Positions 8,922-15,420 of a stretch of 15,469 nt of DNA are shown here, piece after piece; position 1 is the first letter of the stretch; every line of letters begins with the position of its first letter. Source of the stretch: Sulfurimonas sp. (GTDB lineage Bacteria; Campylobacterota; Campylobacteria; Campylobacterales; Sulfurimonadaceae); NCBI GenBank assembly GCA_027858865.1, contig JAQIBW010000329.1:1-15469 (forward strand), given 5' to 3'. Made by a program: the position numbers and the translations under genes. The notes under the pieces were generated by a model. The model worked only from the letters and a program-made list of their open reading frames with translations, ran no database searches and was not told the origin of the DNA.

Positions 8922-8956
8922 AAAAAAAACAAATTAAGGCTTAAATATTTTTTTTA
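8922..8956 (+). terminator. possible weak terminator after nuoN
   Basis: Directly after the nuoN stop is a run of eight A, then a small imperfect inverted repeat (TTAAG-G-CTTAA), then a run of eight or more T. A hairpin with A-T pairing followed by U-rich RNA is possible. The stem is almost free of G-C pairs and the central loop is tiny, so it would be a poor intrinsic terminator. It may only be AT-rich spacer, and read-through into the next gene is possible. Confidence 0.3.
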
Positions 8957-9002
8957 GTTTTATTGTGCTTCTATTATATAAACATAACTTGGTATTATCC
9001 TA
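8950..9002 (+). promoter_or_regulatory. possible sigma70 promoter for the 62-residue protein gene
   Basis: A T-rich stretch (8948-8964) is followed by TATTATATAA at 8972-8981 and TATTAT at 8993-8998; either could be a -10 box. Campylobacterota sigma70 promoters typically have a clear TATAAT-like -10, a weak -35 and T-rich upstream sequence, so the layout fits. The choice of -10 is uncertain. Confidence 0.3.
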
Positions 9003-9014
9003 ATAATAAATTAA

Positions 9015-9031
9015 ATCACTTGAAGAGTGAT
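9015..9031 (+). repeat. inverted repeat ATCACT-N5-AGTGAT in the leader of the 62-residue gene
   Basis: A perfect 6-base inverted repeat with a 5-base loop lies just upstream of the AAGGA ribosome binding site (9036-9040) and 15 bases before the ATG at 9047. It could be an operator or an mRNA hairpin affecting translation. There is no T run after it, so it does not look like a terminator for rightward transcription. Chance occurrence in AT-rich DNA is possible. Confidence 0.35.
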
Positions 9032-9046
9032 AAAAAAGGATAAGAC

Positions 9047-9235
9047 ATGAGTGAACCGACTTTAGAAAGTATTGATGATTACAATACATTAAGTGGAGAA
9101 AAAAAGAAAGTTGTATGGGCTGTAGTTATTGCAGGTCTTATAATGGCTGTTGTTTACGCAGTGGTAGTGAGTTTTTATAATAATGAAGAACCTACTTCTA
9201 TTGATAAATCATATAAACAAGTGCCAACGAGATAG
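9047..9235 (+). CDS. small single-helix membrane protein, unknown function
   Basis: The 62-residue product has an acidic, polar N-terminus (about 1-17), a basic GEKKKVVW segment, one hydrophobic helix at about residues 22-43 rich in Val and Ala, and a short polar tail ending KQVPTR. The positive-inside rule suggests the N-terminus faces the cytoplasm and the C-terminus the periplasm. AAGGA is 6 bases before the ATG, which supports real translation. It stands alone between the nuo operon and the M48 protease gene, with small palindromes on both sides. I do not recognise a family. It could be an accessory protein of a respiratory complex, but only its location hints at that. Confidence 0.7.
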   Translation: MSEPTLESIDDYNTLSGEKKKVVWAVVIAGLIMAVVYAVVVSFYNNEEPTSIDKSYKQVPTR

Positions 9236-9248
9236 GATACTAAGTATC
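9236..9248 (+). repeat. short palindrome GATACT-A-AGTATC
   Basis: This near-perfect 13-base palindrome begins immediately after the stop of the 62-residue gene. Another GATAC occurs at 9257-9261 and could pair with GTATC at 9244-9248. It might be an operator for the following M48 gene, since its symmetry suits a dimeric regulator, or it may be chance. Confidence 0.3.
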
Positions 9249-9287
9249 AATATTTCGATACAATACAAAAAAAATTAAGGCTATTAA

Positions 9288-10544
9288 ATGTTAATGACAG
9301 TTGTCACTATTTATACACTATTTGTTTTAATCTCAATCTATACAAGTGTAATGCAAATCGGCTATGTAAATCTAGCTAAAAGAAAAAAAGCAGTCTTACT
9401 ATCAGATGCAGACTTCTTAAAAGCTGGTAATTATGCCGTCGCTAAAGAGAAGATGTCTATAGTAAGTTCATTTATAGACTATCTTATGTTTATAATATGG
9501 ATAGGGTTTGGTATATCATACCTTTCAAACAATATAATTTTTGAAGATCAAGCGGTTATGAATATTGCTATTGTTATGGGCTTTGTTGTTATAAACTCAG
9601 TTCTTTCACTACCTTTTTCATACTATGAGAAGTTTGTACTTGATGAGAAGTTCGGTTTTAACAAGTCAACTATGGCTCAGTGGATAAAAGACACTCTAAT
9701 CTCTTTTGTTATGACTCTTGTTCTTGGCTCTTTAGTCGTGTGGGGCATCTACGCGATCATCTCAAACTTTGCTCTTTGGTGGTTATGGAGTTTTGTGTTT
9801 GTATTCGTTTTATTAATACTTACAAATATGCTATTTCCTACATTCCGTGCAATGTTTTTTGACAAGCTTACTCCGCTTAAAGATGAAGCGCTAGACGCTG
9901 AGATAAAGTCTCTTATGGAGAAGACAGGTTTTGTAAGTTCAGGTGTTTTTATGAGTGATGCTTCTAAAAGAGACACTCGATTAAATGCATACTTTGGTGG
10001 TTTTGTAAAAGTTAAAAAAGTTTTAATTTTTGATACATTGGTTGAAAAGCTAAGTACGAAAGAACTTTTAGCTGTTTTAGGGCACGAACTTGGTCATTTT
10101 GCTCATGGAGACATATATAAAGGTATGGGAATTATAGGTGGAATGTTCTTTATATTATTTGCTATACTTGGAAACTTACCAGAGGCTCTTTACTTAGAGA
10201 TGGGAATATCTCAAGCTCCATATTTGATAATGATACTACTTATCCTGTTTATGCCTGTTTTAGGTTTTATCATGATGCCTATTATGGGAGTAGTTAGCCG
10301 TCATAATGAGTACGAAGCAGATAGAATGGCTAGCGAATTAGGTGGAGATGGCGGAGCGATAGAGCTTGCTAACGCACTTAAAAAGCTTGTAACTGAGAAC
10401 AAGAGTTTTCCACTTTCTCATCCTATATATATCTTTTTTCACTACACTCATCCACCTCTTATAGAAAGACTAAAAGAACTTGGTGTTGATGTAGGAGACG
10501 CAGATAAAAGTTCTTTAGAGGGCAAATGCGAAGTAAATCTATAA
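9288..10544 (+). CDS. M48-family membrane zinc metallopeptidase (Ste24/CAAX protease 1-like)
   Basis: This 418-residue integral membrane zinc protease resembles the Ste24/CAAX prenyl protease 1 group. The N-terminal region (about 1-190) contains several membrane helices, as in the M48 N-terminal domain, with an LPFSYYEKFVLDEKFGFNKST segment typical of that group. The catalytic motif is HELGH (His266, Glu267, His270). The likely third zinc ligand is Glu341 in RHNEYEADRMA, and the C-terminal THPPLIERL motif is present. Bacteria do not prenylate proteins, so the likely role is membrane protein quality control or peptide processing; substrates are unknown. AAGG lies 7 bases before the ATG. The 3' end overlaps prmC by 19 bases. 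An M48 gene beside prmC also occurs in Helicobacter, as far as I recall. Confidence 0.9.
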   Translation: MLMTVVTIYTLFVLISIYTSVMQIGYVNLAKRKKAVLLSDADFLKAGNYAVAKEKMSIVSSFIDYLMFIIWIGFGISYLSNNIIFEDQAVMNIAIVMGFVVINSVLSLPFSYYEKFVLDEKFGFNKSTMAQWIKDTLISFVMTLVLGSLVVWGIYAIISNFALWWLWSFVFVFVLLILTNMLFPTFRAMFFDKLTPLKDEALDAEIKSLMEKTGFVSSGVFMSDASKRDTRLNAYFGGFVKVKKVLIFDTLVEKLSTKELLAVLGHELGHFAHGDIYKGMGIIGGMFFILFAILGNLPEALYLEMGISQAPYLIMILLILFMPVLGFIMMPIMGVVSRHNEYEADRMASELGGDGGAIELANALKKLVTENKSFPLSHPIYIFFHYTHPPLIERLKELGVDVGDADKSSLEGKCEVNL

Positions 10545-11368
10545 CAAATGATGTAGTAAAAGATGTTTTAGCAGATATTACTTTAAAGCTTAGGCCTTAT
10601 ATAGAGAGAGCATCTAGAGAAGCGCAACTTCTTTTAATGAGGCATCTGTTGCGAGATGAGCTATGGCTTATCACGAACCAGACTGCTAAAGTCTCAAACG
10701 TAGATAGACTCTACGAATGGGTTGAACGACGAGCTAAAAACGAACCTTTAGAGTATATTACAAATAGTGTAAGCTTTTACTCTCAGGAGTTTTTTATAGC
10801 TCCAGGTGCTCTTATTCCTCGTCCTGAAACTGAACTTCTTATAGACGATGTTTTAAAAAACTTCCCAAATACAGATGCCAAGATAACTTTTGTTGAAGTT
10901 GGGATTGGTAGTGGAATCATCTCTATAGTTCTGGCACAACATTATAAAAATGCTAAGTTTATAGCTGTAGATATCTCACCAGATGCACTTCTCATTGCAA
11001 AAGCAAATATAGAAAAGTTCAATATGAAAAACAGAATTGAACTACGACTTGGTTCACTTTTAGAACCGGTAGATGAGCATATTGATTATCTTGTTTCAAA
11101 TCCTCCTTATATAGCAAATGAAATCCTTTTAGAATCAAATCTTTCATATGAGCCTCAAAATGCGCTTTTTGGTGGAAACAGTGGCGATGAAATCATACAG
11201 AATCTACTTGATGAAGTCTTAAGAAGAGAGATTAACTTTTTTACATGTGAGATGGGTTATGACCAAAAGGATAGAATACGTGATTATTTAAAAAACACAG
11301 ATTTTGATAGTTTGGAATTTTATAAAGACTATAGCGATTTTGATCGCGGGTTTACATTAAGGAAATAG
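10526..11368 (+). CDS. prmC: PrmC, peptide chain release factor N5-glutamine methyltransferase
   Basis: PrmC (HemK) uses S-adenosylmethionine to methylate the glutamine of the GGQ motif in release factors RF1 and RF2, improving termination. The 280-residue protein has a small helical N-terminal domain (to about 85) and then a Rossmann methyltransferase domain. Visible motifs are IPRPETELL (97-105), the SAM-binding EVGIGSG (124-130), VDISPDAL (148-155) and the substrate-binding NPPYIA (192-197). Length is normal. The start overlaps the M48 gene, with GAGGG only three bases before the ATG, a tight spacing. No better in-frame start is visible nearby. It is probably co-transcribed with the M48 gene and the DUF4149 gene that begins after a single base. 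Confidence 0.93.
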   Translation: MRSKSITNDVVKDVLADITLKLRPYIERASREAQLLLMRHLLRDELWLITNQTAKVSNVDRLYEWVERRAKNEPLEYITNSVSFYSQEFFIAPGALIPRPETELLIDDVLKNFPNTDAKITFVEVGIGSGIISIVLAQHYKNAKFIAVDISPDALLIAKANIEKFNMKNRIELRLGSLLEPVDEHIDYLVSNPPYIANEILLESNLSYEPQNALFGGNSGDEIIQNLLDEVLRREINFFTCEMGYDQKDRIRDYLKNTDFDSLEFYKDYSDFDRGFTLRK

Positions 11369-11369
11369 G

Positions 11370-11861
11370 GTGGTAATAGCTTTGAAAAAAAGAATATACA
11401 TAGATTTTAGTTATTTGGTCATACTTGCAGCTTCTTTTGGGGCTGTTATTGTCCTTGGTGCTGTTGTAGCACCCGTTGTATTTCACTCTGATAAAATTCT
11501 TGTAGACATTACTCTAGGTCACTACAACTCCGGGGTAATCATGGGTGAAGTCTTTCATAGATTTAGCTATTGGCTCTACGCTGTAGCTGGAAGTGTTTTA
11601 CTCTATGAAGCAGCTATGTATAAGATGGGTCAAAGAGATGCCCTTGCTTTTGCAAGTGCAGTAACTGTAGTTTTCTCTTCACTTATGTTTAGTTCAGTCT
11701 ACTCTCCAAAAATCTTATCGATGCAAGCCATAGGCGTCGAAGCTACACAAAGTGATACATTTGCCAACATTCACATGGCAAGCGAACTTGACTTCAAAAT
11801 ACTTGCTGTAGCCCTAGTTGTTCTCTTTGTTAGAAGATTAATGCTTCTTAGAATTTCTTAA
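11370..11861 (+). CDS. DUF4149/TMEM205-like four-helix membrane protein
   Basis: The 163-residue product has about four hydrophobic helices (around 13-36, 64-82, 90-110 and 140-158). A conserved-looking HYNSGVIMGEVFHRFSYWL segment follows the first helix, and SPKI...Q..H...LDFKI lies before the last. This layout fits DUF4149, a domain also found in eukaryotic TMEM205; its function in bacteria is not known to me. The start is a GTG two bases after the prmC stop, with AAGGA 7 bases upstream. A TTG at 11382 is an alternative start that would remove four residues. Position suggests the same transcript as the M48 protease and prmC. Confidence 0.75.
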   Translation: MVIALKKRIYIDFSYLVILAASFGAVIVLGAVVAPVVFHSDKILVDITLGHYNSGVIMGEVFHRFSYWLYAVAGSVLLYEAAMYKMGQRDALAFASAVTVVFSSLMFSSVYSPKILSMQAIGVEATQSDTFANIHMASELDFKILAVALVVLFVRRLMLLRIS

Positions 11862-11891
11862 CTTTTAAATCTTTTCTACTAAACTTCTCCA

Positions 11892-11953
11892 ATTTAACAC
11901 TATCTTAACAATTATAGTATATGATTATGTATATTATAAGAACAGGAGATAGA
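11892..11953 (+). promoter_or_regulatory. probable promoter and ribosome binding site of the first NosL-like gene
   Basis: The spacer after the DUF4149 gene is AT-rich and holds two TTAACA copies (11894-11899 and 11905-11910) set 11 bases apart. They are followed by -10-like sequences TATAGT (11914-11919), TATGAT (11920-11925) and TATTAT (11932-11937). AGGAG at 11944-11948 lies 5 bases before the ATG at 11954. The TTAACA pair could be a -35 region or a one-helical-turn operator repeat. The exact promoter cannot be fixed by eye. Confidence 0.4.
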
Positions 11954-12658
11954 ATGAAAAAGATTATTGCTGGTGTATTAGTACTGAGTACTTTAGTTTT
12001 TGGTGCAATGGATGAGGGTAAAAATCCTCAAGGTAACAAGCAGATGAAGATGTTTCAAAGTGTAGATATGAATAAAGCTACAATTGTTCAAGCTGGAGAT
12101 GCAAAAATGTTCTGCCCATCTTGTGGTATGACCCTTCCAATGTTTTACAAAACAAACCATTCTGCAGTTCATGGTGACCACACAGAGCAATACTGTTCAC
12201 TTCACTGTTTAGCAGAGACTAACATGAAAAATAAGGGTGCTTTAAAAGATATCAAAGTTGTTGATGTTACTACTTTAAAGTTCATAGATGCAAGAACTGC
12301 TACTTATGTTGTAGGAAGTAATAAAAAAGGCACTATGACTATGATGAGTAAGTATGCTTTTGCTAAAAAATCAGATGCTCAAATGTTCGTTGATAAGTTT
12401 GGCGGAAAAGTAAAAAACTTTGATGATACATACAAAATAGCTGCAAAAAGCCTAGAAAAAGAGATGAAAATGATTGCTAAAAAACAAGCAATGATGGCTC
12501 AAAAAGGCGAGATGATGTACAACAAGATGTGTAAAAAAACAGATCTAAAATTTAATTCAACTGCTGAGGCTAAAGCATTTGTTAAATCAAGCAAGATTTG
12601 TGGAGAAATGAAGGGTAAAAAACTTCAAGCTGTAGGAATCTACTTAGGTAGAAGATAG
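11954..12658 (+). CDS. secreted NosL-family metal-binding protein with C-terminal helical module
   Basis: The 234-residue protein starts with a signal peptide (about 1-18, MKKIIAGVLVLSTLVFGA). No lipobox cysteine is seen, so unlike classical NosL lipoproteins it is probably released into the periplasm. CPSCGM (Cys54, Cys57, Met59) and YCSLHC (Cys81, Cys85) form a four-cysteine layout resembling TRASH/YHS metal-binding domains. VVDVTTLKFIDARTATYVVGS and the following Met-rich GTMTMMSKYAF segment match the NosL fold. NosL proteins are known Cu(I) chaperones for nitrous oxide reductase. The C-terminal part (about 185-234) has GEMMYNKMC...ICGEMKGKKLQAVGIYL, shaped like a small cytochrome c but without CxxCH. 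The ATG at 11954 was chosen over upstream in-frame starts because AGGAG and the signal peptide fit it. A terminator follows, so it is probably a separate transcript. Copper binding is inferred. Confidence 0.82.
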   Translation: MKKIIAGVLVLSTLVFGAMDEGKNPQGNKQMKMFQSVDMNKATIVQAGDAKMFCPSCGMTLPMFYKTNHSAVHGDHTEQYCSLHCLAETNMKNKGALKDIKVVDVTTLKFIDARTATYVVGSNKKGTMTMMSKYAFAKKSDAQMFVDKFGGKVKNFDDTYKIAAKSLEKEMKMIAKKQAMMAQKGEMMYNKMCKKTDLKFNSTAEAKAFVKSSKICGEMKGKKLQAVGIYLGRR

Positions 12659-12675
12659 ACAACTACTACAATTAT

Positions 12676-12707
12676 CGAGGCTATACTAGTTATAACCTCG
12701 CTCTTTT
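12676..12707 (+). terminator. intrinsic terminator after the first NosL-like gene
   Basis: CGAGG (12676-12680) pairs with CCTCG (12696-12700). After one mismatch, TATA (12682-12685) pairs with TATA (12691-12694) around a five-base loop. A T-rich run ending TCTTTTT (to 12707) follows. A stem plus U-tract is the classic Rho-independent form, and it lies 18 bases after the stop codon. Confidence 0.75.
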
Positions 12708-12727
12708 TCAAGTTACCATAAATAATT

Positions 12728-12758
12728 TCAGATAGAATAATACTTCTGTAATTAAGGA
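12728..12758 (+). promoter_or_regulatory. possible promoter and ribosome binding site of the tandem NosL gene
   Basis: TAGAAT (12733-12738), running into AATAATAC, is a plausible -10, with T-rich sequence at 12702-12710 upstream. AAGGA at 12754-12758 lies 5 bases before the ATG at 12764. A promoter is expected here because a terminator precedes it; the exact boxes are uncertain. Confidence 0.4.
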
Positions 12759-12763
12759 ATTTT

Positions 12764-13861
12764 ATGACAACATTAAAAATACTTATTTTAACAACCCTAC
12801 TTATTTTCTCTTCATTAAATCTAAATGCAAAAAGCTTTTCTAAAGTAGCTTCCAAAGAACCAGTTTTAGTTCAAAAAGGGCATGAAAAACATTGGTGTCC
12901 AGTTTGTGGTATGAACCTAAAGAGGTTCTATAAGACAAACCATACTTCACAACTTAACAATAAAACTCCAAGGCAATACTGTTCTATGAGATGTCTGGTT
13001 ATGGACAAAGAAGAGTACGGTATAGAAACTTCTAGTATCAAGGTTATAGATGCATCTTCACAGATGCTAATAGATGCAAAGAGTGCTTACTATGTTCTGG
13101 GTTCTAAAGTTAAAGGAACTATGAGTCAGACAAGTAAATTTGGCTTTGCTTTAGAAGCTGACGCCAAAAAATTTGCAAAAACATATAATGGTACCGTAGT
13201 CTCATTCGAAGTTGCCATGAAGTCTGCAAAAGATACACTAGAATCTGACAGGGAAGCTATAAAAAAGATAAATATTAAAAAAATCTACCCTATGGGTAAA
13301 AAGATTTTCGAGAAAAAATGTAGCAAAGATATAGAGGCTACTAACTATATAGAAATAAATGAACTAAAAGCTGATATCCAACATAATAAACTTTGTGAGG
13401 CTTTAAAAGAGAAACAGTTACAAGCTTTGGCTCTTTATCTTTGGGAAGTAAAACGCTTTGGTGATTTGGATGATATCAAGGGTAAGATTCATGTAACTCA
13501 TGATGAAAAGTGTCCGGTGTGTGGAATGTTTGTGTACAAGTATCCAAAATGGGCAGCTCAGATATTTTATGCTGATATGCATTACTCCTTTGACGGGGTA
13601 AAAGATCTGATGAAGTACTACTATGAACATAAAGAGGGTATCTCTAAAATATTAGTGACAGACTACTACTCTCAAAAGGCAATAGAAGCAAGAGAGTCTT
13701 ACTTTGTTATAGGTAGTGATGTTTATGGACCTATGGGAGATGAACTTGTTCCTTTTGAAAAGCTATCAGATGCTAAGACATTTAGTATGGATCACAAGGG
13801 CATAAAAGTCTTGAAATTTGATGAAATAGATTTAGATGAAGTGCGTAAGCTAGATGAATAA
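12764..13861 (+). CDS. secreted protein with two NosL domains around a cytochrome-like helical module
   Basis: The 365-residue protein has a signal peptide (about 1-22, ending LNLNA) without a lipobox cysteine. Domain 1 (about 32-160) has CPVCGM (Cys45, Cys48, Met50) and YCSMRC (Cys73, Cys77), closely like the gene before it. A linker module (about 170-232) has MGKKIFEKKC (Cys186), then Cys211, then KQLQALALYLWEVKRF. Its spacing and ends resemble a small c-type cytochrome, but CxxCH is absent, so heme attachment is unlikely. Domain 2 (about 243-355) has CPVCGM (Cys250, Cys253, Met255), WAAQIFYADMHYSFDG and YFVIGSDVYGPMGDELVPF, the classical NosL pattern. NosL proteins deliver Cu(I) to nitrous oxide reductase; here the partner is unknown. 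The 3' end overlaps the next gene by eight bases, and the next genes encode a membrane-anchored protein and an ABC transporter. Confidence 0.82.
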   Translation: MTTLKILILTTLLIFSSLNLNAKSFSKVASKEPVLVQKGHEKHWCPVCGMNLKRFYKTNHTSQLNNKTPRQYCSMRCLVMDKEEYGIETSSIKVIDASSQMLIDAKSAYYVLGSKVKGTMSQTSKFGFALEADAKKFAKTYNGTVVSFEVAMKSAKDTLESDREAIKKINIKKIYPMGKKIFEKKCSKDIEATNYIEINELKADIQHNKLCEALKEKQLQALALYLWEVKRFGDLDDIKGKIHVTHDEKCPVCGMFVYKYPKWAAQIFYADMHYSFDGVKDLMKYYYEHKEGISKILVTDYYSQKAIEARESYFVIGSDVYGPMGDELVPFEKLSDAKTFSMDHKGIKVLKFDEIDLDEVRKLDE

Positions 13862-14246
13862 ATATTTTTACACTCCAAAAACACCTAGGTTATTATTTAT
13901 ACTGTTTTCTTTTGTAAGTATTTTACTTGTAGAGAGCATCTATCTAAGTTCTACAAAAACTCTTAGTCAAGAATCACAAACCAAAAGAAAAGAATTTGTA
14001 GCTATTGTCAGACTGCCAGACTTGGCTATCTCTACTGAAGCAACTTTTATAAGACACAGAAGTATGAGTGACTTATTTTCAATATACAAAGATGATGGAA
14101 GTCTTAGAGAGTACTTTCCATCCACTTATACCTACTCACACTCTCACATCATAAATAAATATACAGGAAGTGGGACTTTAGTCCCGCAAAAAGGCGAGGC
14201 TAAAGCCTCACTTCCTAAGCTAAATGGACATGTAAATGCGCAGTAA
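13854..14246 (+). CDS. small membrane-anchored protein, unknown function, with a palindromic repeat in its 3' end
   Basis: The 130-residue product has a short basic N-terminus, one hydrophobic helix (about 12-32) that could be an anchor or signal, and a polar region outside the membrane. I recognise no family. It overlaps the upstream NosL-like gene by eight bases and the downstream permease by eleven, so co-translation is likely, although no strong ribosome binding site is seen. The last part of the frame (about residues 104-121) is encoded by the nested palindrome at 14165-14216. If that 52-base element were removed, the frame would meet TAA at 14221-14223, giving a protein ending near residue 105. 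The tail may therefore be a recent, low-function addition. It could be an accessory subunit of the ABC transporter; this is inferred from position only. Confidence 0.65.
   Translation: MNKYFYTPKTPRLLFILFSFVSILLVESIYLSSTKTLSQESQTKRKEFVAIVRLPDLAISTEATFIRHRSMSDLFSIYKDDGSLREYFPSTYTYSHSHIINKYTGSGTLVPQKGEAKASLPKLNGHVNAQ
14165..14216 (+). repeat. BIME/REP-like nested palindrome: two hairpins inside an outer inverted repeat
   Basis: The outer arms AGGAAGTG (14165-14172) and CACTTCCT (14209-14216) are perfect reverse complements. Between them are two hairpins: GGGAC-TTTA-GTCCC (14172-14185) and GAGGC-TAAA-GCCTC (14196-14209). GC/GC and the spacer AAAAAG (14188-14193) lie at the centre. As a whole it is two 23-base units in inverted orientation, differing at four positions. 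All four changes keep each hairpin paired. This is the form of paired REP sequences, which in other bacteria are mobilised by RAYT transposases. It lies within coding sequence just before the ABC permease. It could also slow transcription or stabilise mRNA 5' of the transporter genes. Confidence 0.8.
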
Positions 14247-15420
14247 AATCAACTTCTACCTTATAGAGTACGCTATAAATTCGATACTTAGACAGAAGTA
14301 TAAAAGCTTTTTTATCACAACTATATTGACACTTCTTATCTTTTTATTAACTAGTGTATTTTTTATAACAAACTCCATAAAGTATGAGTTGGATTCTACA
14401 GTAGATGCACTTCCTGAGATAGTAGTTCAAAAGATAAAAGCTGGAAGACATTACGACATAGATGTAAATGTACAAGAAGAGATTCTCGGAATCACTGGAG
14501 TCGTAGATGCTGTTGCTCGCGTGTGGGGTTACTACTACTTTGAAAATGCTGGCGTAAACTTCTCTATAGTCGGAGTTGATGAGTTTGAAGCTCAGTATAA
14601 AAATTCACTTGCAAATATAGTGAAAAGTGGAGAACTAGCAGAGAGTGAAAATAGTTCTATGGTAGTTGGAAGCGGAGTTAAAAAAACTATGAATGACAAC
14701 TATTATAAAGATTATTTTAACTTCATAAAACCAGATGGAACTCTTAAAAAAGTAGATGTAGTAGGTGTTTTTGACGGTGATACTCAGCTTGAATCTAATG
14801 ACATGATAGTAATGTCAAAAGAAAATGTTAGAGAGATATTTGACATAGAAGTGTCTAAAGCGACAGATATAGTCGTAAAGGTATCAAATCCTGATGAAGT
14901 ACAGACCATAGCTTCTAAGATAAAGTTGATTTTTCCAGATAGCAGAATAATCACTAAAAATGATTTAAAAATCTCTTATCAAAATATATTTGATTATAAG
15001 AGTGGAATATTTTTAGCACTTTTCATCATATCCCTTTTCACTTTCTTCATTATCATCTACGATAAAGCAAGTGGGCTAAGTAGTGAAGAAAAAAGAGAGG
15101 TAGGAATACTTAAAGCTATTGGCTGGAAAGTAGATGATGTACTAAAAGAGAAGTTCTACGAGGGTTTTATCATCTCTTTTATTGCTTACATAGTAGGTGT
15201 GATTTTAGCATTTATGTTTGTATATATCTTTCAAGCTCCACTTTTGCAAAATATATTTACAGGTTATTCGCAACTAAAGACATCGTTTGAACTTCCATTT
15301 ATCTTTGATGTACAAACACTATTTTTAGTCTTTTTTCTTAGCGTTCCTATCTACATAGCAGCGACAATAATTCCTTCATGGAAGACGGCAACTTTGGATG
15401 CTGACGAGGTAATAAGATGA
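14236..15420 (+). CDS. ABC transporter permease, FtsX/MacB/LolE type
   Basis: The 394-residue membrane protein has one helix near the N-terminus (about 23-46), a large periplasmic domain (about 47-254) and a C-terminal FtsX domain with three helices (about 255-277, 308-332, 360-380). The cytoplasmic loop EEKREVGILKAIGWKVDDV (284-302) is the hallmark coupling loop of MacB/LolE permeases, which work with an ATPase by mechanotransmission, not by a classical substrate channel. Such systems export or extract lipoproteins, peptides or small molecules, or drive periplasmic processes. It is not of the NosY (ABC-2) type. The ribosome binding site is weak, and the start overlaps the upstream gene by 11 bases. 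The stop overlaps the ATPase gene as ATGA. The substrate is unknown; the adjacent NosL-like proteins suggest a metal-related task. Confidence 0.85.
   Translation: MRSKINFYLIEYAINSILRQKYKSFFITTILTLLIFLLTSVFFITNSIKYELDSTVDALPEIVVQKIKAGRHYDIDVNVQEEILGITGVVDAVARVWGYYYFENAGVNFSIVGVDEFEAQYKNSLANIVKSGELAESENSSMVVGSGVKKTMNDNYYKDYFNFIKPDGTLKKVDVVGVFDGDTQLESNDMIVMSKENVREIFDIEVSKATDIVVKVSNPDEVQTIASKIKLIFPDSRIITKNDLKISYQNIFDYKSGIFLALFIISLFTFFIIIYDKASGLSSEEKREVGILKAIGWKVDDVLKEKFYEGFIISFIAYIVGVILAFMFVYIFQAPLLQNIFTGYSQLKTSFELPFIFDVQTLFLVFFLSVPIYIAATIIPSWKTATLDADEVIR

Noticed and set aside
9680..9976. Short open frames on both strands within the protease gene
   Set aside because: They lie inside the well-supported M48 gene and show no motif of their own.
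11921..11953. Upstream start giving the first NosL-like protein 11 more residues
   Set aside because: The extension MIMYIIRTGDR spoils the signal peptide and comes before the AGGAG box; it is promoter and leader sequence.
12640..12855. Minus-strand open frame across the spacer between the two NosL-like genes
   Set aside because: It runs through a + strand terminator and the signal peptide region, and its product resembles no known protein.
13300..13440. A c-type cytochrome domain in the tandem NosL protein
   Set aside because: No CxxCH heme-binding motif is present; only the flanking pattern is cytochrome-like.
14165..14216. Reading the nested palindrome as a simple intrinsic terminator
   Set aside because: No T run follows the element and it is inside an open frame that overlaps the next gene; a REP/BIME-like repeat fits better.
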